DNA of 64,000 bases. Source: Desertimonas sp963733085. Lineage in GTDB: Bacteria > Actinomycetota > Acidimicrobiia > Acidimicrobiales > Ilumatobacteraceae. A program made the position numbers and the translations under genes. Numbering within the stretch: the stretch's first letter is position 1; every line of letters starts with the position of its first letter. The notes under the pieces are model-generated. The model saw only the letters and a list, made by a program, of their open reading frames with translations, was not told the DNA's origin and ran no database searches. Positions 36,391 to 45,759 of this stretch are shown one piece after another. The DNA lies in the NCBI GenBank assembly GCA_963733085.1, contig CAVTBY010000015.1, positions 1 to 64,000 of the forward strand. Reading direction: 5' to 3'.

Positions 36391-37941
36391 CTAACCGGCC
36401 GTCGTTGTCGTCGCTGCCCTGGATGGTTGTGGCGCCGGAGCAACGAGTAACCCGTGGATGAGGAACTCGGTGCGCCGGTTCAACGCCAGCGACGCCTCGT
36501 CGTCGCCGGTTGACAGCAAGTCGGCCTCGCCGACCGACCGCGCCGACAGACGCGACCCGTCGATGCCGAGGCTGGTGAGGTAGGCGACGACAGCGTCGGC
36601 GCGTTGCTGTCCGAGTTGCAGGTTCGTCGCGTCGGTCCCACGTTGATCGGCATGACCGATGACAACCACGGAGATGTTGGGGGTGGCGTTCATCACCGCG
36701 CCCAGGCGATCGAGCTGAGCGGCGTGGTCGGGAGTGATCTCGGTTGACCCTTCGGCGAACCGGACGGAGTTGAGCTCGAGTACGCGCAGTCCGACACCGA
36801 CGGGAACACTCGGGTTGACGGTCAGCCGGTTGTCGACCGGGAGGTCGGCAAATTGGCTGTTGGCCACCGCGAGCGCGGTGAGCTGTCGGGCAGCTTGCGC
36901 GCTCGGAACCGCGCCGACGAGGGTGATCCGGTCGCGGTCGAAGATGGCCACGACCGGGGTGGGGCTGCCGTCCGGCATCGTGTTGTAGGTGGCGCCGGCA
37001 GTCGCGGCGGTCGTCGGTGCGGCTGTCGTTGGTGGGATCGTCGTGGTCGTTGTTGGTCGTGCGGTGGTGGTTGTCGGTGGGGTGGTGGTGGTTGTCGGTG
37101 GGGTGGTGGTGGTTGTCGGTGGGGTGGTGGTGGTTGTCGGTGGGGTGGTGGTGGTTGTCGGTGGGGTGGTGGTGGTTGTCGGTGGGGTGGTGGTGGTTGT
37201 CGGTGGGGCGGTGGTGGTGGTGGTGGTTGGCGCCGTCGTGGTTGGGGTTGACGTCGATGACACGGTTGGGGGCGTCGTGACGGTGCGGGAGGAGCTCGTC
37301 GGCCGAGCCGGCATCGCCACAGCGGACGTCGTAGTTGGCCGCGCCGAGGCAATCGGTTCGGTGGTCGCCGGCTCGGTGGTCGCCGGTTCGGTGGTAGCGA
37401 GTTCCGTAGTCGCGGATTCGGTGGTCGTGGCGGACCCAACGTCGGCGGCGTGCTCGGTGGTTCTCGGCTCCGTCGTCGTGATCGTGGGCTCGGTCGTGGT
37501 GTCGACCGGTTCGCTGGTGGCCACTTGCGCCGAAGCGGCGTTGTCAGGTCCTGATCTCGCCGGCTCGCTGGTGCGTTCCTCGAAGAGCGGCCCGATCGCT
37601 CGGGTCGCTTCGTCCGTGGTCGCCGGGTTCGAAGTTGCCGTGACCGCCGATGTAGTGGTGGCCATCCGCGGCCGGCTGGCGGCCTCTTCCTCGTCGTCGG
37701 TCAGTGCTGGACGGATGACGAGCACGCCGAGCGCGGTCAGCCAGCCGACCACCAGGACGGCGACATAGCCGAGGATGAGTGGGGTGCGCCGGCGCAGTGG
37801 CTCGTCCTGCGCCTCGGAATCGTCGTCGTCGTATTCGTTGTCGTCGTACTCGTACTCGTCGTCGTACTCGTGCTCGTCGTAGTCACCGTCCTCGTCCGCG
37901 TCGACATCGTCACCCGCGTCGTCCTCGTTCGTCTCGTCCAC
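36391..37941 (-). CDS. membrane-anchored OmpA-domain protein with acidic head and PPTTTTT repeats
   Basis: 516 aa. Residues 1-48 are extremely acidic with Asp/Glu/Tyr repeats (DEYEYDDNEYDDDD). One membrane helix follows (LILGYVAVLVVGWLTALGVL). A long Thr/Pro/Ser-rich external stalk contains tandem PPTTTTT units. Near residue 325 a BON-like stretch appears (VVAIFDRDRITLVGAVPSAQ), then an OmpA domain at about 380-500 with IGHADQRGTDATNLQLGQQR and ALNRRTEFLIHG, which binds peptidoglycan. The order of helix, BON and OmpA domains is that of mycobacterial ArfA. It probably links membrane and wall. GTG start at 37941. Confidence 0.85.
   Translation of the reverse strand: MDETNEDDAGDDVDADEDGDYDEHEYDDEYEYDDNEYDDDDSEAQDEPLRRRTPLILGYVAVLVVGWLTALGVLVIRPALTDDEEEAASRPRMATTTSAVTATSNPATTDEATRAIGPLFEERTSEPARSGPDNAASAQVATSEPVDTTTEPTITTTEPRTTEHAADVGSATTTESATTELATTEPATTEPATTEPIASARPTTTSAVAMPARPTSSSRTVTTPPTVSSTSTPTTTAPTTTTTTAPPTTTTTPPTTTTTPPTTTTTPPTTTTTPPTTTTTPPTTTTTPPTTTTARPTTTTTIPPTTAAPTTAATAGATYNTMPDGSPTPVVAIFDRDRITLVGAVPSAQAARQLTALAVANSQFADLPVDNRLTVNPSVPVGVGLRVLELNSVRFAEGSTEITPDHAAQLDRLGAVMNATPNISVVVIGHADQRGTDATNLQLGQQRADAVVAYLTSLGIDGSRLSARSVGEADLLSTGDDEASLALNRRTEFLIHGLLVAPAPQPSRAATTTTAG
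37064..37204. repeat. 21-bp tandem repeat encoding PPTTTTT
   Basis: Six exact copies of a 21-bp unit, beginning GGGGTGGTGGTGG on the plus strand, run from 37079 to 37204 after a partial copy. The perfect identity suggests recent expansion by slippage; copy number may vary between strains. Confidence 0.9.
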
Positions 37942-38071
37942 CCCGGTTCACGTCCCCTTGTGCACAGGCCGCCTGCCCGAACGTCTCGGGCTTCGTAGAC
38001 AGGAGTCGCCGAACCGTCCGCGATGACGGAGTCGTTCGCCTGCGACGGGAATTCAGACCCTGAGCGGGACA

Positions 38072-38077
38072 TAGCCT
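38072..38077 (+). promoter_or_regulatory. -10 box TAGCCT of the LpdA-like gene (leaderless)
   Basis: TAGCCT ends 7 nt before the GTG at 38085; no Shine-Dalgarno is present. Confidence 0.45.
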
Positions 38078-38084
38078 CTGTGCC

Positions 38085-39452
38085 GTGGCGACACGATTCC
38101 TCATCATCGGCGGCGGGCCGGCAGGCAACACTGCTGCGTCGTTCGCCGCCCGACTCGGCGCCAACGTGACCGTCGTCGAACGCGAGCTCGTCGGCGGCGC
38201 CGCCCACCTGCTCGACTGCATCCCGTCGAAGACGATGATCGCAACGGGTGGGGCGATGAGCTTCCTGCGCCGCTCCACCGGCATGGGTCTCGAGCAAGCC
38301 TCGGCGACCGTCGACACTGAGGCGTTGACGATGCGCATCGAGGGCATCAAACGCCACCTCCACACCGGCACGAGCGGCCTGTTGCAGAGCCAGGGCGTGC
38401 GCATGATCACCGGCACCGCCCACTTCGTCTCTCCCCACGCCGCCGAGGTCGACACTGTCGACGGCACGGAACTGGTCGACTTCGACATCGCCCTCGTCGC
38501 CACCGGCTCACGGCCGCGCATCCCCGAGTGGTGTGAGCCTGACGGCGACCGCATCCTCACGACGCGCGATTGCTATCCGCCCAAGGAGTTCCCGACCAGC
38601 GTGACGATCGTCGGGTCCGGCGTGACAGGCGTCGAGTTCGTGCACATGTTCGCGTCGTTCGGTGCCGACGTGACGCTCGTCGTCTCTCGTCAGCAAGTGC
38701 TGCCGAACAAGGATCCGGAAGTCGCCGCCGTGCTCGAGGCGGATTTCCTCGCCCGCGGTGTGCACTTGCTCAAGGGAGCGCGAGCTACGGCGATCGAGCG
38801 GGATCACGAGAGCGACACCGTCGTCGTGCGCTGTGACGACGGCCGGGTCGTGCGAACGTCACACGCAGTGCTGGCCATCGGCTCCGTGCCCAACTCGGAT
38901 GGTCTCGATCTCGACCGCGCCGGGGTCGAGGTCGACGCCGGCGGCTACATCCCGATCGACCACAACTGCGTCACCAGCGTCCCGCACATCTACGCAGCCG
39001 GCGACGTCAGCGGCAAGCTTCCGCTCTCCTCGGTTGCGGCGATGCAGGGACGCAAGGTGGCCGAGCGGGTCATGGGGCTGCACACCGGCCCGCACCGTCA
39101 TCTCGACTACGACAAGGCGGCGTCGGCGATATTCACCGAACCGGAGATCGCCGACGTCGGCCTCGCCGAGGCCGAGGCGTTCGCCGCCGGCCGCAAGATC
39201 CGCGTCACGAAGGTGCCCTTCTCCGCGACGGCCAAGGCGCTGATCAACAACAACCCGCAAGGGTTCGTCAAGATCGTCTCTGATCCGGCCACCGGCGTCG
39301 TGCTCGGCGGCTCGATCGTCGGCCGCCACGCCGCCGAGCTGATCTCCGTGATCGCCCTCGCCGTCACCGCCAACCTCAAGGTCACCGACATCGTCGAGAG
39401 CCTGCTCGTCCACCCTGCCCTGTCCGAAGCCCTCGCCGAAGCCGCCGAGTAG
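38085..39452 (+). CDS. LpdA-like NAD(P)H quinone/disulfide oxidoreductase-family flavoprotein
   Basis: 455-aa FAD protein of the pyridine nucleotide-disulfide oxidoreductase fold. FAD loop IIGGGPAGNTAAS, NAD loop VTIVGSGVTGVEFVHMF, second FAD motif IYAAGDVSGKLPLSS and a C-terminal dimerisation domain are all present. The redox pair is broken: GGAAHLLDCIPSK keeps only one cysteine where lipoamide dehydrogenase has two, as in mycobacterial LpdA (Rv3303c), which reduces quinones. It therefore probably transfers electrons from NAD(P)H to a quinone and does not act on lipoamide. It is transcribed alone. Confidence 0.87.
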   Translation: MATRFLIIGGGPAGNTAASFAARLGANVTVVERELVGGAAHLLDCIPSKTMIATGGAMSFLRRSTGMGLEQASATVDTEALTMRIEGIKRHLHTGTSGLLQSQGVRMITGTAHFVSPHAAEVDTVDGTELVDFDIALVATGSRPRIPEWCEPDGDRILTTRDCYPPKEFPTSVTIVGSGVTGVEFVHMFASFGADVTLVVSRQQVLPNKDPEVAAVLEADFLARGVHLLKGARATAIERDHESDTVVVRCDDGRVVRTSHAVLAIGSVPNSDGLDLDRAGVEVDAGGYIPIDHNCVTSVPHIYAAGDVSGKLPLSSVAAMQGRKVAERVMGLHTGPHRHLDYDKAASAIFTEPEIADVGLAEAEAFAAGRKIRVTKVPFSATAKALINNNPQGFVKIVSDPATGVVLGGSIVGRHAAELISVIALAVTANLKVTDIVESLLVHPALSEALAEAAE

Positions 39453-39524
39453 GTAATTCTGTGTTAGAGCGTCCGGCAATAGGTGGTGCTGCGGGTTCGA
39501 GCGACACGTGAGCACGGCTGCGTT

Positions 39525-39678
39525 GCTCTGGAAGTGGAGCGTGCCGGGCCGCCAGACGGGCCGACTCGTTTGCGTCAGCCGATGTGCCCGTAGGGGCCAC
39601 TCTTGCTGACACAAACGGAGCAGCCGAGCTTTGTGTCAGCGAACACGACGTCGGCGGTCGTGTTCGCTGACACAGACG
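39525..39678 (+). repeat. 154-bp two-hairpin element, copy B (gene-free stretch 39453-39821)
   Basis: The second copy of the element seen at 12609. Hairpin 1 is at about 39568-39615; hairpin 2 (39632-39674) has the same 18-bp arms TGTGTCAGCGAACACGAC, with TCGGCG in place of CCGGCG in the loop. The left part has diverged much more than hairpin 2. No flanking duplication is visible here. The rest of 39453-39821 holds only the promoter described next. Confidence 0.8.
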
Positions 39679-39742
39679 CTTGACTCCCGCCGGGACGGGG
39701 CTCTGGTGGCTGTCGGACGTGTTCGAAGAGCGAATTCGACTA

Positions 39743-39771
39743 TTGACGACGCCCTTGTGAACGTTCACAAT
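39743..39771 (+). promoter_or_regulatory. promoter with LacI-type operator for the arabinoside transporter
   Basis: -35 TTGACG (39743-39748), 17-bp spacer, -10 CACAAT (39766-39771). The perfect palindrome TTGTGAACGTTCACAA (39755-39770) covers the spacer and the -10, so a bound repressor would block polymerase. The same layout recurs at 47333-47361. Confidence 0.85.
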
Positions 39772-39821
39772 CGGTAGGCGGAGGCGTGCCGGGGGGCACC
39801 TCTCCTCACAAGGGGGTACAC

Positions 39822-41852
39822 ATGCGCAACTGGAAGACGCCTGGTTCTGATTCATCACTTTCCGATGCTGACGTGACGCCGCAGGAAGGGATGCCGCGGT
39901 GGAACCGCCGCCGCTTCCTCACCGCCAGCGCGCTGGTCGGCACCGGCGTGGTGCTCGGTCCAGAGGGCCTCGCCCTCGCTGGTTCAGCGCGATCGTCGGC
40001 CGCTCCGAACCTGCTGGCCGGGGCCGCTCCGATCCAGGACCTGCCACGCGAGCAGACGCTGATTCTGCAGGCTCAGGAGGGGAGCCTCGCCAATCCCGGC
40101 TGGTTCAACATCTGGGTCAATGCCGGTGGCGGATTAGCCCATGGCCTGCATCAGCTGATGATGGACACGCTGTGGTTCATCGACCCCAATCAGGGCATCG
40201 ATGGCGTGACCCACAACTCGCTGGCCTCCGGCCCACCCGTCTACAACGACGATTTCACCGAGATGACGGTGAACTTGCGCGACGACATCTACTGGAGCGA
40301 TGGCGAGCAGTTCACCGCCGACGACGTCGTCTTTACAGTCCAAACCCAAATGGATAGCCGAAGGATTGGTATGGAGCGGCGCCTTCTCGACCCAGGTCGA
40401 AACCGTCGAGGCGGTGGACGACCAGACGGTCCATTTCACGCTCCAGGCCCCGAACTCGAGATTTCATTCGATCTTCTCGGTCCGCTGGAATGGCGCCTGG
40501 ATCATGCCCGAGCACATCTTCTCTGGTGTCGAGAATATCCTGGAGTACGACTTCGCCGATCCCGTCGGCCTGGGGCCGTACGTGTTGAGCAGGTACGACC
40601 CGAACGGCATTTGGTACATCTGGGAGAAGCGCGAGGACTGGGACCGCACGTCGGTTGCCGACTTCGGCGAGCCGGTGCCGCAATACGTCATCTACCGCCT
40701 CAACATGCCGCCCGACAATCGGCTGATCGAGATGCGCAACGGCGACCTGGACATGATCCACGACCTCTCGCCGGAGGGCATGTTCTCGATCGTCGAGGAG
40801 GAGGACGACGTCAGGGGCTGGTTCCCCGGATTCCCGTACGCCCATCCCGATCCGACGCTGCCGATGTTCATCTTCAACCATCAGAACGAGAAGTTCCAGG
40901 ATCGCCGCGTTCGCTGGGCGCTCGCGCTGATGCTCGATGCCCGTGGCATGTCGATGGCCAGTTATCGCGGTGCGGCGACGCTCTCGGCGATCTCGATCCC
41001 GCCAACCGGAACGCACCCTGACGACTACCACATCCCGATGCAGGAGGAGTTGATCAACTTCGAGCTCGACACCGGCGAGAGCGTGATCAAGCCGTACAAC
41101 CCGAACATCGGCCTCGACGTCGCTGAAATGGTCCGTCCCGAGTTCGGTGACGAGGTGCCCACCGACGAGGACGCCATCCGCCGAGCATTCGGCTATGGCT
41201 GGTGGAACCAGGATCTGGATGCGGCGGCCGCGCTGCTACGCAGCGCCGGCTTCACGGAGGACGGCGGTGGATGGACGATGCCCAACGGCGAGCCCTTCGA
41301 GTTCACCCTGATGATTCCGCCCGACGGCGTCATCAACCGGCTGGGCACGATCGGGGCCCAGATGTGGAGCCAGGCCGGCGTCCCCGTGACGGCCGAAGTG
41401 CAGGAACCGTGGGGTAACGCCTGGGATCGGCAGGGAGCCGGGGACTACGAGGCCAACGTCGCCTGGTCCGTGGAGACGTGGGGCGGTCACCCCGACCTCT
41501 CGTTCTTCCTCGACAGCTATCACTCCGAGCTACATCGTCGAGCCGGGAGAGCTACAGCCGGCGCGCAACTGGATGCGCTGGCAGAATCCCGAGCTCGATC
41601 GGATCATCGAGGAGATCCGCACCGTCCCCTTCGACGATCTCGAGCGCAACGTGGAGCTCGGCCAGCGAGTTCGTCAGGCTCCACCTCCAGGAGATGCCCA
41701 ACATTCCGGTGATGTCCTACAACGTGTTCGTGGCGTTGTCGGAGCGCTACTGGACGGGCTATCCGACCTCGGAAAATCCGTACGCCAATCCGGTGAACAA
41801 CTGGGCCAACGCCAGGTACATCCTGACCCAGCTAGCGCCGGTCGGAAGCTGA
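39822..41852 (+). CDS. Tat-exported SBP_bac_5 (Dpp/Opp-type) binding protein, three frameshifts
   Basis: About 675 aa after correction. An N-terminal twin-arginine signal (WNRRRFLTASALVGTGVVLG) sends the folded protein outside. The body is the large family 5 binding fold (YNDDFTEMTVNLRDDIYWSD, GLGPYVLSRYDPNGIWYIWE, NHQNEKFQDRRVRWALALML). Breaks at about 40360, 41529 and 41665 each fit one extra base; the end is NPYANPVNNWANARYILTQL then APVGS. AAGGGGG lies 5 nt before ATG 39822. The operator upstream and the arabinofuranosidase downstream suggest it binds arabinose-containing oligosaccharides rather than peptides; this is known for other family 5 proteins but is inferred here. Confidence 0.87.
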
Positions 41853-41865
41853 CCCCGAAGGTGCA

Positions 41866-41899
41866 GGTGGGTGCCCGGCAGTTGTGCCGGGCACCCACC
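41866..41899 (+). terminator. perfect 15-bp hairpin between binding protein and permease genes
   Basis: GGTGGGTGCCCGGCA and its exact complement flank a GTTG loop, 13 bp after the binding-protein stop. No T tract follows. It probably terminates or protects part of the transcripts so that the binding protein is made in excess over the permeases. Confidence 0.65.
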
Positions 41900-41939
41900 G
41901 GCGTCTGCCCAAACAGGCACCGACGCGAGAAGGCGGTAG

Positions 41940-42945
41940 ATGAAGGCCTATTCGTGGTTTGCGCTCAAGCGCTTCACGCAGATGATCGTTGTCATCTTCG
42001 TCGGTGTGTCCGTGGCGTTTCTGGTCAGTCATCTCTCACCGGTCAGCCCCGTCGAGAGCATGCTCCGCCGAGTGACGGCCCAGGGAAACTTCAGCCCTGA
42101 GGCCGTCGAACAGATGCGTGCGGCGCTCACCGACCTGTATGGCGTCGACAAGCCGCTCCCCGAGCAGTACATGAACTTCTGGCGTCGGTTCCTCCAGGGC
42201 GACTTCGGCCCATCGTTGCTCGCCTTTCCCACGCCGTCGATAGACCTGGTCATGCGGGCGCTCCCGTGGACGGTGTTCCTGCTGAGCATTTCGGTATTGG
42301 TCACGTGGTCGCTGGGCAACCTGTTCGGCGGGCTGGCTGGCTACTTTCAGAACAACCGCCTGCTCAAGGTCTTCGGGGTGGCAGCGATGGGCGTTCAGCC
42401 GATCCCCTACTACATCGTCGCCTTCCTCTTCCTGATCTTCTTCGGGTTCGTGTGGCCGATCCTGCCGATCTCCGGCGCCTATGCCATGGATGTCGAGCCG
42501 GGGTGGAACATCGACTTCGTCCTCTCGGTCATCCAGCACGCGATCCTGCCGGTCACGTCGCTCATCGTCGTCGGGTTCGGGACCTGGTTCCTGGGGATGC
42601 GGGCGCTGGTCTCGAACATCGTCACCGAGGACTATGTGACCTACGCCGAGCTTGCGGGGGTGAAGCGCAAACGCGTCGTCTACTCCTATGTGATGCGCAA
42701 CGCCGCCGTGCCGCAGTTGACGGCGCTCGCGCTGGCGCTCGGATCGATCTTCTCGGGCACTGTCATCACCGAACAGGTCTATACCTATCCCGGCCTGGGC
42801 ACGTTGTTGGTCGACGCGGTCAATGGTGGCGATAGCTCCACGGTGCTCGCCGTGTCCACGGTATCCGATCGTCGCGGTAGCGATCGCGATCTTCATCGTC
42901 GATCTGCTGCATCCACTCCTCGATCCGCGGGTCAGAACGGTGTAG
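41940..42945 (+). CDS. Dpp-type ABC permease (DppB-like), frameshifted
   Basis: About 335 aa; the first of two inner-membrane permeases of a family 5 importer. It starts MKAYSWFALKRFTQMIVVIF, with the usual loop YGVDKPLPEQYMNFWRRFLQ and several membrane segments. The EAA loop is YVTYAELAGVKRKRVVYSYV. The frame breaks at about 42867 near the C-terminus; after removing one base it ends SIVAVAIAIFIVDLLHPLLD then PRVRTV at 42945. The next permease starts 4 bp later. The GAAGGCGG upstream is a plausible ribosome site. Confidence 0.9.
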
Positions 42946-42949
42946 GGCG

Positions 42950-43811
42950 ATGTTCGTCGTCGTTCGCGATCTCATCCGTTACAACCGCGAGTTCACCGTG
43001 GGCTTGTTCCTGGTGACGCTCATCGTGGCGTTCTCTTGCCTGAGCTTCGTGTCACCGGTGGATCCCGAGCTGCAGTATCTGGTTCCGCCCGACCTGCCGC
43101 CCTCAAGGGAATATCCGTTCGGTACGAACTCTCGTGGGCAGGATCTCTTCTGGCAGGCCACGTTCGCCATCCGCAACACGCTCATCTTCGGAGTGATCGT
43201 GGCGGTCCTGTCTCGGATCATCTCGATCACCGTCGGGCTGATTGCTGGTTACAAGGGCGGCTGGTTCGATCGGGCGTTGATGACCATCAGTGACGTCGTC
43301 GTCGCCCTGCCGATCTTTCCGATTCTCGTCTTGTTCTACTTCGTGATGAGAGACGATCTGGATGCGCTGAGGCTGGCGATCGTCATGGCCTGTCTTCGGT
43401 TGGCCATTCGACGCGAGGCTGATCCGGTCCGTCGCGCTGAGCTTGCGGCATCGCGAGTTCACCCGCCACGCGGTCTTCGCCGGGATGAGCGCTCGCAAGA
43501 TCATGTTCGAGGAGCATCTTCCCTACGTCATGCCGATCGTCTTCGCCACGGCCCTGGCGAACATGATCTGGTCGATCGGCCTCTCCGTGACGCTTTCAGT
43601 GCTGGGGTTCACCGACATCAATGTCCCGACCATCGGCACGATGCTGTATTGGGCCAACAATCACTCGGCGATGGTGGTCGGCACGTGGTGGTGGATCGCC
43701 GTGCCGGTCGTCCTCATCGTCATCACCTTCATCGGCCTCTACTTGCTGGCGGTGTCGCTCAACGAATACATCGACCCGCGTTCCCGTCTGCAGCGAATGG
43801 GTGACGCATGA
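42950..43811 (+). CDS. Dpp-type ABC permease (DppC-like), frameshifted
   Basis: About 286 aa; the second permease. The N-terminus has the DppC-like cytoplasmic start and first helix (FTVGLFLVTLIVAFSCLSFV) followed by YPFGTNSRGQDLFWQATFAI. The break at about 43396 falls within the EAA loop; after removing one base it reads GWPFDARLIRSVALSLRHRE then FTRHAVFAGMSARKIMFEEH. The end, IDPRSRLQRMGDA, overlaps the next gene as ATGA. Confidence 0.9.
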
Positions 43812-44854
43812 CGGTCGCACCTGACGAAGTGCTGACGGTGAACGGCCTCAAGGCCTACTACCGGACGAAATATTTCGGTGTTGACCGTGAGGTGCGGGCG
43901 GTCGACGACATCACGCTCTCCGTTCGCAAGAACGAGATCTACGGCATCGCCGGCGAGAGCTCTTCGGGCAAGACGACCCTGATCAAGACGTTTGCCGCGG
44001 CGATTCGACCACCGCTGCGAATCGTCGGCGGATCGATGACCTACCGTTTCAAGAACGGCGAGATCGATCCCTATGCGGCAAGCGAGGCCGAGGTCGACGC
44101 ACTCCGCTGGAAACATCTTTCCTACATCATGCAGGGATCGATGAGCCTGCTCAATCCGGTGCGGCGGGTTCGCAGGACGTTCGAGGACTTCGCCTTTCGG
44201 CCGATGGGGCTGCCGAGCAGTGAGTTCTGGGACAAGGTCGAATCGCACCTCCAGCGACTCGGCTTGTCCCCGAACGTGCTGTCCGCCTATCCGCACCAAC
44301 TCTCCGGCGGGATGCGCCAGCGGGCGACGATCGCCCTCGCAACCGTGTGTCGGCCCGAGTTCGTCATCGCCGACGAACCGACCACGGCGCTCGACGTCGT
44401 CGTGCAGAAGGACGTGCTGGCGATGATTCGCGACGTGCAGCGCCAGATGGGGTCGTCCGTGGTGTTCGTCACCCACGACATGAGCGTGCACGCCAACACG
44501 GCCGACCGCGTCGGCATCATCTATGCGGGCAGGCTCGTGGAAGAGGCGCCGACGCGCACGCTCTTCGCCACACCACGGCATCCGTACACCGCCCATCTCG
44601 TCGCTGCCCTGCCACGCATCGGCGACACCACGCCAAAACCGGCGCTCGAGGGACGACCGCCCAACCTCGCCGAACCGCCCACTGGCTGCCGCTTTCACCC
44701 TCGATGCCCGCTGGCCATCGAGAAGTGCAAGACCGACGTGCCGCCACTCGAGTCGGTGGGACTGGATCACCGGTCTGCGTGCTGGCGCAGCGCCGACGTG
44801 CCTCCGCTTTCCGAAATCGGCTCCGAGGAGACAGCGGTGGTGGTCGCCCAATGA
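43808..44854 (+). CDS. Dpp-type ABC transporter ATPase (DppD-like)
   Basis: 348 aa. Walker A is GIAGESSSGKTTLIKT (second serine where glycine is usual), Q-loop SYIMQGSMSLLNPVRRV, signature HQLSGGMRQRATIALA, Walker B EFVIADEPTTALD, switch VTHDMSVHAN. The C-terminal oligopeptide-transporter domain has the cysteine cluster GCRFHPRCPLAIEKC, then ACW, typical of DppD/OppD where it can hold an iron-sulfur cluster. It overlaps both neighbours by ATGA. Confidence 0.93.
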   Translation: MTVAPDEVLTVNGLKAYYRTKYFGVDREVRAVDDITLSVRKNEIYGIAGESSSGKTTLIKTFAAAIRPPLRIVGGSMTYRFKNGEIDPYAASEAEVDALRWKHLSYIMQGSMSLLNPVRRVRRTFEDFAFRPMGLPSSEFWDKVESHLQRLGLSPNVLSAYPHQLSGGMRQRATIALATVCRPEFVIADEPTTALDVVVQKDVLAMIRDVQRQMGSSVVFVTHDMSVHANTADRVGIIYAGRLVEEAPTRTLFATPRHPYTAHLVAALPRIGDTTPKPALEGRPPNLAEPPTGCRFHPRCPLAIEKCKTDVPPLESVGLDHRSACWRSADVPPLSEIGSEETAVVVAQ

Positions 44855-45759
44855 CCGCGTTGCTCGAGGTTTCTCACGTCTCCAAGCGCTTCGTCATGGG
44901 CGGCCAATTCTCGCGCGGCTATGTCGATGCCGTCATCGATGCCAACCTCTCGCTGTCGTCCGAATCCTCCGAGATCTTCACGATCATCGGCGAATCAGGG
45001 TCTGGCAAGACGACGCTGGCGCGCATGATCCTCGGCCTCGAACAACCGACAAGTGGTGACATCCTGTTCGACGGCAAGAGCAATGCGGAACGTCGAAACC
45101 GCGCTGCACGGCGCGAGTTCCTGCAGCGCGTCCAGCCGGTCTTCCAGAACCCGTTCGAAACGTTCAATCCGCTCAAGCGCGTCGATCGTTACCTCTTTGC
45201 ATCGGCGCGTCGTCTCAGGGGCGCCGGGACCAAGGCCGCGGCGGAGGCGGTGATGGACGAGGCATTACACAAGGTCGGACTGAGCCTCAGGGAGGTCGCC
45301 CGCCGCTATGCCCACGAACTTTCCGGCGGCCAGCTTCAACGCATCGCTATTGCCCGCGCGCTCATTCCCAACCCTTCGCTCCTCATCGCCGACGAGCCGG
45401 TGTCGATGGTCGACGCATCGCTGCGAATGTCGATCGTCAATCTGCTACGAGACCTGCGGGACGAGTTCGGCGTGACCGTCATCTACATCACGCACGATCT
45501 CGCCACCGCCTACTACATCTCCGACCGGCTCGTGATCATGCAGAAGGGATACGTCGTGGAGATGGGCCCGGCCCGGCCCATCCTCGATGCGCCCGAACAT
45601 CCCTATTCCCGGCTCCTCAAGGAGTCCGTCCTGTCGGTCACAGACGCAGGGACCGATGGACTGGTTGCGTCGGACCGATCCGAGGCCACGGCGGCTTTGG
45701 AGCGGGCGGCGGAGGGGACACTTCAGGAACGAGAGGATGGCCGCTTCGTCAGGATGTAG
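44851..45759 (+). CDS. Dpp-type ABC transporter ATPase (DppF-like)
   Basis: 302 aa. Walker A GESGSGKTTLARMILG, Q-loop VQPVFQNPFETFNPLKRV, signature HELSGGQLQRIAIARAL, Walker B SLLIADEPVSMVDASLR, switch YITHDLATAYYISDR. It lacks the long cysteine tail of its partner, as DppF proteins do. It starts inside the stop of the previous gene (ATGA). Its last 11 bp overlap the 3' end of the convergent arabinofuranosidase gene. Confidence 0.93.
   Translation: MTALLEVSHVSKRFVMGGQFSRGYVDAVIDANLSLSSESSEIFTIIGESGSGKTTLARMILGLEQPTSGDILFDGKSNAERRNRAARREFLQRVQPVFQNPFETFNPLKRVDRYLFASARRLRGAGTKAAAEAVMDEALHKVGLSLREVARRYAHELSGGQLQRIAIARALIPNPSLLIADEPVSMVDASLRMSIVNLLRDLRDEFGVTVIYITHDLATAYYISDRLVIMQKGYVVEMGPARPILDAPEHPYSRLLKESVLSVTDAGTDGLVASDRSEATAALERAAEGTLQEREDGRFVRM

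Noticed and set aside
38085..39452. Dihydrolipoamide dehydrogenase
   Set aside because: The first redox cysteine is replaced (GGAAHLLDC), so the lipoamide reaction is not supported; the LpdA quinone-reductase type fits better.
39466..39520. tRNA-like GGGTTCGA segment upstream of repeat copy B
   Set aside because: The flanking bases do not form a T stem, and no anticodon arm or acceptor stem can be drawn.
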